DNA from: Kiritimatiellia bacterium
GTDB taxonomy: Bacteria > Verrucomicrobiota > Kiritimatiellia > RFP12 > UBA1067
NCBI GenBank assembly: GCA_024405255.1
Contig: JAKSOY010000057.1
Coordinates: 1-20,468, forward strand
Length of the DNA: 20,468 nt
Direction of reading: 5' to 3'
Positions 1 to 6,405 of this stretch are shown piece after piece (position 1 is the first letter of the stretch; each line of letters starts with the position of its first letter). The notes below the pieces were generated by a model. The model made no database searches. It saw only the letters and a program-made list of their open reading frames with translations, and had not been told where the DNA came from. The position numbers were made by a program, and so were the translations under genes.

Positions 1-2
1 AG

Positions 3-125
3 GCGGCGCTCGCGCTGCGGCTCGACCCCGATTGCGTCCCCGCGCTGGCGGATCCCGCGGCGGTGCGCACGGAGAGGACGCCGCGGCGGCTCCTCGGCTG
101 GCTGCGACGACGACGGTCGGCGTGA
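3..125 (+). CDS. C-terminal end of an unidentified protein (partial)
   Basis: An open frame runs in from the left edge and stops at TGA 123-125. It encodes about 40 residues, opening AALALRLDPDCVPALADP and ending in a basic stretch GWLRRRRSA. The high GC and Arg/Leu-rich composition match the real genes of the window, and GC falls sharply just after the stop, which supports a true gene end here. The piece is too short to identify. The opposite strand is also open across this stretch, so the strand is not certain. Confidence 0.35.
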   Translation, partial: AALALRLDPDCVPALADPAAVRTERTPRRLLGWLRRRRSA

Positions 126-376
126 ATTCCCGTGAAATGTTTTTCCAGGAGAGCGATTCAGGCGATGTAATGTTTGATTTTAATACGGAGCAGATCAGAC
201 TGGATGGCTGGAGAGTAACAGGGACGGACAACCCACTTTCGACTGCGGCATTCATGGGGCAACCGCCGTACTGGGTTTTGTAATTGCCCCATATGACAGT
301 GTTCCGCAACCCCAAAAGATGGGACTTCCGGTATGATTGTGAGCCTCTTCCGTAAAACATTTGGTCTCCTTGATAA
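126..376. other. AT-richer stretch with no recognisable gene
   Basis: GC content drops visibly after position 125. A plus-strand frame stays open to a stop near 283 and a minus-strand frame stays open from about 360 leftwards, but neither product resembles a family I know, and neither has a clear ribosome binding site. The stretch may be decayed accessory DNA connected with the DUF1016-like remnant to its right. Confidence 0.4.
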
Positions 377-498
377 TTATCCAAGGGATACTTGGGCAAG
401 TTCAACTCCAGGTAACCGCCACAGTACTTCATTGATGTAACACTCGCGGGCAACGGGGGTGTCAATATTCATTAGTTGTTGCAAGTGGGACCACGGCA

Positions 499-524
499 GA
501 TTTTGCACACGCGTGTGCAAAATC
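499..524. repeat. Perfect 26-bp palindrome
   Basis: The half-site GATTTTGCACACG is followed directly by its exact reverse complement, with no spacer, giving 13 paired bases on each side. The symmetry ends at both outer edges (A at 498, C at 525). It lies inside the DUF1016-like remnant. It could form a cruciform or be a dimer-binding site, or be the by-product of a local inversion. Confidence 0.8.
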
Positions 525-616
525 CCGAAATCAGGGGAAGCCCTGTAGAATCTCCTGAATTCAAACAACGCGATGGCAGATGAATCATGAATGGCGGCGA
601 AAGGCGTCCACTCATT

Positions 617-653
617 CTCTCCGTGCCACCGTGTCTCCGCCGCGCTCCGTGTT
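617..653 (+). repeat. CTCCGTG-type low-complexity direct repeats
   Basis: Imperfect copies of CTCCGTG/CACCGTG/TCTCCG follow one another here. The reverse strand reads as repeated CACGGAG/CACGGTG units. Similar CACGGAGA-type filler is common in intergenic DNA of PVC-group genomes, often beside accessory genes. The array is short and degenerate. Confidence 0.4.
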
Positions 654-741
654 TGTACGCCGCAGGCCGTTAGCTCGAACACGTGTGACGCGTGGTGAAT
701 TATTCAGATGCGCCCGTGTGCTATCGGTGAATCAAGCACAT

Positions 742-1797
742 TCATTTCCCCGTGATGGTTTCTGCATGTGGGCAGGTGAGATGTTGTTTCCAATTCTCAA
801 GCGCCTCGGCATTGTTGGCGTTGGCGTAGCAGTAGTGGCAGAGGTGGGGGCAGGTGTTGTATTCGCCGATGTCTTTCGATTGGATGCAGCCGCAGGTCTC
901 GCGTTGGCCTTTGTCTTTCTTGTAGGCATTGAGCGTCCAGGTGTCTGGTTGGCCAAAGAGCGAATCGCCTGGCACGCACTTGGCTCCTATGAATTTCATC
1001 AGCTCGACATCGTGTGGGAAGCACTTTATGATCAGACGGTCGTCGATGCAGCGGTTGTGTTCGATGCCGGGCAGGTCGGCGAGTTCACCGCATGTTCCCA
1101 CCGACATGTTCCACTCCTTCGTCATCGCTGCGATACCCTCGGCGACTTCAAGCATTTCCTCTCGCGCAAACTCACGCGCGGCAATGCCGCCTCGCTTGAG
1201 GTTCTTCGCCACTTTCGCATAGGCGTTGATGTCGACGAAGCTGAAGACCAGGCGCGACGTGTAAGGCGCGATTCGATCGCCGATGCGCCGGATGCGTTCA
1301 AGCAGAATCTTCGGCGTCAGGGCATCTGTGAGAATGAGCGGTTCGAACCGCCAGACGAGGCGCTCGCGCGCGTGATGACTGATCCGCTTTGAAAGCTCGA
1401 TGAAGGTCCGGATGCGGTTCTCGAGCGGCGGAACCTTGGGCTCGATCTGTTCCGCATCATAATCGTTCATCGTAAACTGGAAGTAGTAGTTCCGTCCATC
1501 GCGCTCGAGAATATCGATCGGCGACTCGTCCAGTTCTGGCAACTTCGCCAACATCGGCGCAGGGTTCTTCGACCAGAAAACGAAAAGCCGCGCCTTCGCG
1601 AACGACACGTAAAGCGGTACGCCGTTGAACGGATTGTACCACTTCACATAACCGGCCCGAAGACGTTCCATAAACCAGCCCGAATAGAACGCCGGCACAT
1701 CCGTCGCCCGACTCGCGGATATAATGACAGGCATCTGGGCGGCGACCCTCTCGCCGCTCTCGATCTCAATCGCATTCTTCTGCCATGTTGTTGTCAT
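742..1797 (-). CDS. DUF1848 family protein with C-terminal cysteine cluster
   Basis: The product is 351 aa and matches DUF1848 along its length: ISASRATDVPAFYSGWF (about residues 26-42), a NPF segment, VFWSKNPAPML (73-83), YYFQFTMNDYD (104-114) and RFEPLILTD (150-158). The C-terminal part has KDKGQRETCGCIQSKDIG and then CPHLCHYCYAN, which places Cys302, Cys304, Cys316, Cys320 and Cys323. The last three form Cx3Cx2C, the spacing of radical-SAM iron-sulfur ligands, so a metal cluster is likely, but the biochemical role of the family is unknown to me. The ATG at 1797 lies 6 bp beyond the sdaA stop, and AGAGG just upstream is a close-set ribosome site, so it is probably co-transcribed with sdaA. 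The identification is firm; the function is open. Confidence 0.9.
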   Translation of the reverse strand: MTTTWQKNAIEIESGERVAAQMPVIISASRATDVPAFYSGWFMERLRAGYVKWYNPFNGVPLYVSFAKARLFVFWSKNPAPMLAKLPELDESPIDILERDGRNYYFQFTMNDYDAEQIEPKVPPLENRIRTFIELSKRISHHARERLVWRFEPLILTDALTPKILLERIRRIGDRIAPYTSRLVFSFVDINAYAKVAKNLKRGGIAAREFAREEMLEVAEGIAAMTKEWNMSVGTCGELADLPGIEHNRCIDDRLIIKCFPHDVELMKFIGAKCVPGDSLFGQPDTWTLNAYKKDKGQRETCGCIQSKDIGEYNTCPHLCHYCYANANNAEALENWKQHLTCPHAETITGK

Positions 1798-1803
1798 AGA
1801 CCT

Positions 1804-3036
1804 CTAGCACATCTTGCGCCAGGAAGCGGCGAGACCGCCGTGGGAGGTTTCCCGGTAGATGGCTGGAAGATCACGACCGGTCTCCAGCATCACCTCGATG
1901 GTACGGTCGAATGAAACGAGGTGACGGCCATCGCTGAGCATCGCGAGTTCTGCGGAAACGAGCGCCCGATTCGCCGCGACGACATTGCGTTCAATGCAGG
2001 GGATCTGCACAAGCCCGTTGATCGGATCGCAGGTCATCCCGAGACAATGTTCCAAACTCATCTGAGCAGCATATTCGCATTCAAACGGCGTACCGCCCAT
2101 CAGGTAGGCCGCCGCACCGGCCGCCATCGCGCACGCGACACCGACCTCGGCCTGACATCCCGCCTCCGCGCCGGAGATGGATCCGTTCTGCTTCGCGACA
2201 TTGCCGATGAGCCCCGCCACCGCGAGTGCCTTGAGAATCTCCTCTTCGCGGCTGCCATACTGTTCGCTCACATAGCGTAAGACGGCCGGCAAAGTCCCGC
2301 AGCTCCCGCACGTCGGCGCCGTGACGACGCGTCCGCGCGCCGCGTTTTCTTCATTCGACGCATAGGCGTAGGCCGCGATGAGACAGGTCCGCTGCGAGGA
2401 CGCATTGAGCTTGCGCGCGAGCAGATGGAGCGATCGCGCCTTCCGCGGCAGGTTGAGTCCGCCCGGCAGCACGCCATCACAGTGAAGACCACGTTCGATC
2501 GTTGCCAGCATCTGCTGCCAGACGCTTCGCAGATAGTCCCATCCGGCCTCGCCTTCGACTTCGGCGAAGTATTCCCACAGATGGCGCCCCGTCTCCTTGC
2601 ACCAGGCGAGCAGCTTGTCCATCGTGTCAAGGGCGTAGATTTTCACGACCTTGACTTCAGCTGTCTCGTCCGAAATCTTTCCACCGCCGATCGAGTAGCA
2701 CAGCCAGCGATCAAGCCGCGTCCCGTCGGCGGAGAAAGCCTCCAGTTCAAGGCCGTTCGGATGAAAGGGTTTGACCTCCTCGCTCCAGACGATCTCCGTA
2801 CGATCGGCCCCGAGAATGTCGGTAATCGCCTGATCGGTGAAGTGGCCCCGTCCCGTGGCCGAAAGCGATCCGTAGAGCGTCACGCGAAAGCGCGCAGCCT
2901 TTTCGTTGCGCGCCAGGAAGATCTCACTCGCCCGCGTCGGTCCCATCGAGTGGGAAGAAGACGGACCGTTTCCGATACGGAACAGCTGGTCCAGCGCCTC
3001 CATGCCCGGCGTTTTCGTAACAAGATTCAACCCCAT
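1804..3036 (-). CDS. sdaA: L-serine ammonia-lyase (L-serine dehydratase), iron-sulfur type
   Basis: This enzyme deaminates L-serine to pyruvate and ammonia in the cytoplasm with a [4Fe-4S] cluster. The 410-aa single chain carries both domains. The N-terminal part has GPSSSHSMGPTRASEIFLAR (about 24-43). The C-terminal part has APTCGSCGTLPAVL, NGSISGAEAGCQAEVGVA and LGMTCDPINGLVQIPCIERN. The expected cluster ligands are Cys294, Cys336 and Cys347, with spacings of 42 and 11 that agree with the E. coli enzyme (Cys343, Cys384, Cys395, from memory). It is somewhat shorter than the roughly 454-aa E. coli SdaA. The ATG at 3036 is preceded by AAGGGGA at good spacing. thrH ends 32 bp upstream and DUF1848 starts 6 bp downstream, so serine production and serine breakdown are encoded together. 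Confidence 0.95.
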   Translation of the reverse strand: MGLNLVTKTPGMEALDQLFRIGNGPSSSHSMGPTRASEIFLARNEKAARFRVTLYGSLSATGRGHFTDQAITDILGADRTEIVWSEEVKPFHPNGLELEAFSADGTRLDRWLCYSIGGGKISDETAEVKVVKIYALDTMDKLLAWCKETGRHLWEYFAEVEGEAGWDYLRSVWQQMLATIERGLHCDGVLPGGLNLPRKARSLHLLARKLNASSQRTCLIAAYAYASNEENAARGRVVTAPTCGSCGTLPAVLRYVSEQYGSREEEILKALAVAGLIGNVAKQNGSISGAEAGCQAEVGVACAMAAGAAAYLMGGTPFECEYAAQMSLEHCLGMTCDPINGLVQIPCIERNVVAANRALVSAELAMLSDGRHLVSFDRTIEVMLETGRDLPAIYRETSHGGLAASWRKMC

Positions 3037-3068
3037 GCGCGTCCCCTTTCAACCACCTTCCGTTGCGA

Positions 3069-3674
3069 TCAGCGTTCCAGCGAATCGAAGATCGCCTGGA
3101 GAAAATCGTCGTAGGTATCCATCGCCGGGATGTCGGGATTCGCGGCTTTGATCGCCTCCGTGGAACGGAAGAGGAAACCCGCCTTCGAAGCCCGGATCAT
3201 CTCCAGGTCGTTGAAACTGTCGCCGGCGGCGATGGTTTCAAATCCGCAACTCTGCAACGCGCGCACGGTGGTGAGTTTCGTATGCGGGCAACGCAACTTG
3301 TAGCCCGTGATCCGGCCATCACGCGACACCTCCAGCGAATTGCAGAACAAGGTGGGCCAGTTGAGCTTCTTCATCAGCGGACGCCCGAACTGGTCGAACG
3401 TATCGGAAAGGATCATCACCTGCGTCCGTTCCCGCAGTTTGTCGAGAAACTCATGCGCGCCGATCAGCGGCTCCATGCCGCCAATCACATCGACAACTTC
3501 CTTGAGTCCAAAACCGTATTTATCCATCAATTCGATGCGATAGTGCATGAGCTTGTCGTAATCGGGCTCATCACGCGTCGTGCGCGTGAACTCCTTGATT
3601 CCCGTACGATGCGCAAACGCAATCCAGATTTCCGGCACCAAGACCCCCTCGAGGTCCAAACAGACGATTTCCAT
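3069..3674 (-). CDS. thrH: ThrH-type phosphoserine phosphatase / homoserine phosphotransferase
   Basis: A HAD-superfamily enzyme of 201 aa, close to the roughly 205 aa of Pseudomonas ThrH. That enzyme dephosphorylates phosphoserine to serine and can move the phosphate to homoserine. The start MEIVCLDLEGVLVPEIWIAF is nearly diagnostic: Asp7 is the nucleophile and Glu9 replaces the usual second Asp, as in ThrH. Later motifs are MILSDTFDQFG (the HAD motif II Ser/Thr) and AAGDSFNDLEM (motif III). The frame can be extended to 3728, but the ATG at 3674 has GGAAAG about 5-10 bases upstream and begins exactly at the family start. It leads a likely operon thrH-sdaA-DUF1848. A TGGTATAAT element on the same strand lies about 110 bp upstream. 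Confidence 0.95.
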   Translation of the reverse strand: MEIVCLDLEGVLVPEIWIAFAHRTGIKEFTRTTRDEPDYDKLMHYRIELMDKYGFGLKEVVDVIGGMEPLIGAHEFLDKLRERTQVMILSDTFDQFGRPLMKKLNWPTLFCNSLEVSRDGRITGYKLRCPHTKLTTVRALQSCGFETIAAGDSFNDLEMIRASKAGFLFRSTEAIKAANPDIPAMDTYDDFLQAIFDSLER

Positions 3675-3788
3675 TTTTCTTTCCGTGTTTTTCTTTTTAA
3701 ACTGACCGTGAGAACCCGGCCGTGGCATTTCCCGCGAACGAGACCTCTCGGCAGCAGTCCCTCCACGACAATCGGTTCCTCGCCCTTT

Positions 3789-3821
3789 ATTATACCATAT
3801 TTTATGCCGATATGGTACAAT
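3789..3821. promoter_or_regulatory. Divergent extended -10 promoter pair forming an inverted repeat
   Basis: TACCATAT (3793-3800) and ATATGGTA (3810-3817) form a perfect 8-bp inverted repeat with a 9-base spacer. Each arm continues outward into an extended -10 box: TGGTATAAT on the minus strand (TATAAT at 3789-3794, towards thrH) and TGGTACAAT on the plus strand (TACAAT at 3816-3821, towards the CPBP protease). No good -35 box is visible for either, which fits extended -10 promoters. The plus-strand box ends only 6 bases before the GTG at 3828, so that transcript may be leaderless. The repeat may also be an operator; that part is inference. Confidence 0.55.
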
Positions 3822-3827
3822 AGGGAC

Positions 3828-4511
3828 GTGACACGCGAATCTAAAAACATCCTCGCCTTCTGTGCGCCCTTTGCGACGTGGATCGGCCTTCAGACCCTTC
3901 TGCCCGCAACGGCCGGTACTTACGCCCTGCGCAGTGCGGCGACCCTGCTCGTTCTGCTCACCGTCTTTCTGCCGCGGTTCCGTCGCCAGGCGGAGAGTCC
4001 GTCGCCGCGCCCGAGCCTGTTCGGCGCGAGCCTGTGGGGACTTCTGGGCGGACTTCTTGTATTCATCCTCTGGGTCGTTCCCGAAAAATCGACTTTCTAC
4101 TGCACCTGGTGCTGCTGGCCGCTCGGCTCCCCTCCGACGCCTTCAACGGAACCATCGCCCTACGACCCGGCGGTCTGCGGCTGGACACTGACCCTCGCCA
4201 AACTGATCGGCAGTGCGTTCATCATCGCCCCGGCGGAGGAGATCTTCTTCCGGTCGTTCCTCTACCGCTGGCTGCAGAAACGCGACTTCCTCGTCGTGCC
4301 GCGCACGAACTTCGACGCCTCGGCCTTTCTGTGGATGATCTTTCTCTTCCTGCTCGAACACGACCGGCCGCTGGCGGCGGCTCTTGCGGGCGCAATCTAT
4401 GGGCTCCTCTACATCCGCTGTGGCCTTTTTGCTGCGATTCTGGCGCATGTGCTCACGAATCTGCTCCTTGCCCTCTATGTGATCGTGTACGGACTTTGGA
4501 ACTTCTGGTAA
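3828..4511 (+). CDS. CPBP (CAAX-type) intramembrane protease, exosortase-associated type
   Basis: A 227-aa membrane protein with about six hydrophobic segments, counted from GTG 3828. Glutamate-type intramembrane protease motifs are clear: PAEEIFFRSFLYRWL (Glu137, Glu138, Arg142), FLLEHDRPLAAALAGAIYG (His178) and AHVLTNLLLALY (His207, Asn211). The overall shape matches the CAAX protease-related family (TIGR03008, from memory) that occurs with exosortase systems, and an exosortase gene lies about 5 kb away. The substrate is unknown. A Cys/Trp-rich patch YCTWCCW near residue 91 is unusual. ATG 3804 is an alternative start but would put the promoter element inside the coding region and has no ribosome site. 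The stop overlaps the RluD-like start by one base (TAATG), so the two are translationally coupled. Confidence 0.85.
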   Translation: MTRESKNILAFCAPFATWIGLQTLLPATAGTYALRSAATLLVLLTVFLPRFRRQAESPSPRPSLFGASLWGLLGGLLVFILWVVPEKSTFYCTWCCWPLGSPPTPSTEPSPYDPAVCGWTLTLAKLIGSAFIIAPAEEIFFRSFLYRWLQKRDFLVVPRTNFDASAFLWMIFLFLLEHDRPLAAALAGAIYGLLYIRCGLFAAILAHVLTNLLLALYVIVYGLWNFW

Positions 4512-5440
4512 TGGACGGCGAAATCAAGGAATTCATTGTACCGCCGGACGGCATTGACCGCCTCGACACCTGGTTGACGCAGGCCTGCGAAGGATTTTCG
4601 CGTGCGCGCATCCAGGGATTGATGAAAGCCGGTTTCGTCAAACTGAACGGCACACCCGTCCTGCGCGCGAACACGAAGACCCACCCCGGCGAATTGGTCA
4701 CAGTGGAAATCCCGCCGCCTGTTCCCGCCGAACCGGAACCGGAGGACATCCCGCTCGACATCCTGTTCGAGGACGACGACCTGCTCGCGCTCAACAAGCC
4801 GGCGGGACTCGTCGTGCATCCGGCGCCCGGACACCTCAACGGCACGCTCGTCAACGCGCTGCTGCATCATTGTCCCGCCCTCGGCGGCATCGGCGGCGTC
4901 GCACGTCCCGGCATCGTCCATCGTCTGGACCAGGACACCTCGGGCGTGATGGTCGTGGCCAAGTCGCAATGCGCGATGGACGTTCTCACGAAGGAATTCG
5001 CCTCCCACGCGAACATCCGCAAAACCTATCTCGCGCTCGTACACGGGTGTCCTTCCCCGCGGGAAGGACGCATCGAGAATCTCATCGGTCGTTGTCCCTT
5101 CGACCGCAAGAAGATGGCCGTCGTTCAAAAGAACGGCAAGGTCGCCCTCACCGATTACCGCACAACCGCGTCAACGGGTCCCCTCTCGTGCGTTGAATGC
5201 ACCATCCTCACGGGTCGCACCCACCAGATCCGCGTACACATGGCATCGACGCTGGGCACGCCCATCGCGGGCGATCCGCTGTACGGGCGCCCCGGCTGGG
5301 ACAAGCGTCTCACCCCCATCCCGACGCGGCAGCTGCTGCACGCCTGGCGCCTCGCGCTGAAGCATCCCGTCTCGCGGGAGCCTCTCGCCTTCGAAGCCCC
5401 CCTGCCCGACGACTTCAAACCCTTTCTGCCCGAGGTCTGA
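4511..5440 (+). CDS. rluD: RluA/RluD-family 23S rRNA pseudouridine synthase
   Basis: The 309-aa protein isomerises uridines to pseudouridine in RNA, probably 23S rRNA as RluD does. Residues about 16-70 form an S4 RNA-binding domain (RLDTWLTQACEGFSRARIQ, then GFVKLNGTPV). The catalytic domain has LLALNKPAGLVVHPAPGH (91-108), GIVHRLDQDTSGVMVVAK (134-151) with catalytic Asp140 in HRLD, RKTYLALVHG, and the closing motifs GRTHQIRVHM and GDPLYGR. The length is close to the family norm (E. coli RluD 326 aa). The start overlaps the protease stop and the gene is followed 5 bp later by apbE. The symbol rluD is the closest relative by domain layout; a paralogue with another target site cannot be excluded. 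Confidence 0.93.
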   Translation: MDGEIKEFIVPPDGIDRLDTWLTQACEGFSRARIQGLMKAGFVKLNGTPVLRANTKTHPGELVTVEIPPPVPAEPEPEDIPLDILFEDDDLLALNKPAGLVVHPAPGHLNGTLVNALLHHCPALGGIGGVARPGIVHRLDQDTSGVMVVAKSQCAMDVLTKEFASHANIRKTYLALVHGCPSPREGRIENLIGRCPFDRKKMAVVQKNGKVALTDYRTTASTGPLSCVECTILTGRTHQIRVHMASTLGTPIAGDPLYGRPGWDKRLTPIPTRQLLHAWRLALKHPVSREPLAFEAPLPDDFKPFLPEV

Positions 5441-5445
5441 CTGCC

Positions 5446-6405
5446 GTGAACAGGAAAATCCTTACATTGGGTTTCGCCGTTCTTGCCTTGGCTACGGCCT
5501 GCGTTCTGCACAACCGGCAGACGCGCGACGACAGCCGAACCTTCCGGTGGCCTTCCATGGGGACGATCGCGCAAGTGACGGTACGGGGGAACCTTGCGCA
5601 TGAAGACGACCTGATCGCACGCGTCCGCGACAGCTACACCCACCTGGAATCGCGCCTCTCCGCCTGGGACCCGACATCGGAACTCTCGCGCCTCGCCGCC
5701 GACGGCTGTACGAACTGGCTGTCCGCCGCCTCGCCCGATGTGCGCCCCTGCTATGCGGCAGCCCTGCGCCTCGCCCGCGAATCGAAGAACGCCTTCAATC
5801 CCGCTGTGGGACGCACTCTGCGGACACTCGGCATCGGACGCCGCGGCACCTATGCATCTTTCGACCTCGGGGCCATTGCAAAGGGATTCGCCGTCGATTT
5901 CGCCGCGAAGCAGATCGCCACGGGGCCGTCGGAATCCCTCCTGCTCGACCTCGGCGGCAACTTGCGCGTGCTGGGGGACAGACCCTGGCGGACGGGCATC
6001 CGCAATCCGTTCTCCTGTCGCGACGCGTCCCAGCCCGCATTCTGCGCCGTCGTCGTACTCACCAACGGCGAGTCGGTCGCCACCAGCGGAAATTACGAAC
6101 GTTTCATTGAAAAGGACGACAAACGCCTCTCGCATATCCTCGACGGACGAACAGGAGAACCGACGCACGGCATCGCCGGCGTCACCGTGATCACGCCGTC
6201 CGCCTACGGAGCCACCCTCGCCGACGGACTCTCCACCACGCTCTTCGTCCTCGGCCCCGACGAAGGTGCAGCCTTCCTCGCGACCTACTACCCTCAAGCC
6301 CTCGCGCTTTGGATTCCGGACACGCCCTCTTCGCCCCGTCTCATCGCCACGCAGGCAATGGCCCGCCGTCTGGAACAGGCCACCGCCCCAATCGAGACCC
6401 GTTAA
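5446..6405 (+). CDS. apbE: FAD:protein FMN transferase, ApbE lipoprotein
   Basis: ApbE transfers FMN from FAD to a threonine of target flavoproteins such as Rnf or Nqr subunits, outside the cytoplasm and needing magnesium. The 319-aa product begins with a hydrophobic signal and a lipobox-like LATAC with Cys19, so it is probably a lipoprotein. Family motifs follow: WPSMGTIAQVTV (about 36-47), SLLLDLGGNLRVLG, TSGNYERF, SHILDGRTGEP and YGATLADGLSTTLFVLG. The start is GTG 5446, with GAGGT about 9 bases upstream inside the rluD end. Its 3' end overlaps by 4 bp the end of the convergent 920-aa gene. No Rnf or Nqr genes are in the window, so the target is elsewhere. Confidence 0.93.
   Translation: MNRKILTLGFAVLALATACVLHNRQTRDDSRTFRWPSMGTIAQVTVRGNLAHEDDLIARVRDSYTHLESRLSAWDPTSELSRLAADGCTNWLSAASPDVRPCYAAALRLARESKNAFNPAVGRTLRTLGIGRRGTYASFDLGAIAKGFAVDFAAKQIATGPSESLLLDLGGNLRVLGDRPWRTGIRNPFSCRDASQPAFCAVVVLTNGESVATSGNYERFIEKDDKRLSHILDGRTGEPTHGIAGVTVITPSAYGATLADGLSTTLFVLGPDEGAAFLATYYPQALALWIPDTPSSPRLIATQAMARRLEQATAPIETR

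Larger units (their letters stand above)
377..682 (-). pseudogene. DUF1016/YhcG-type PD-(D/E)XK nuclease remnant
   Basis: The minus-strand frame contains ALFEFRRFYRASPDF followed by LPWSHLQQLMNIDTPVAREC. This resembles the N-terminal domain of DUF1016 (YhcG) proteins, where a FYxxFP-like segment is followed by LxWSHxxxLxxIxDPxAR and a FYxxE motif. The match breaks off after YINEV and the frame ends a few residues later, so the rest of the N-terminal domain and the whole C-terminal PD-(D/E)XK nuclease are missing. The first 30 or so residues are encoded by a low-complexity intergenic-type repeat and are probably not genuine. A 26-bp perfect palindrome lies inside the frame. The family call rests on motif recall and is moderate; a degraded reading frame is the safest description. 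Confidence 0.5.
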
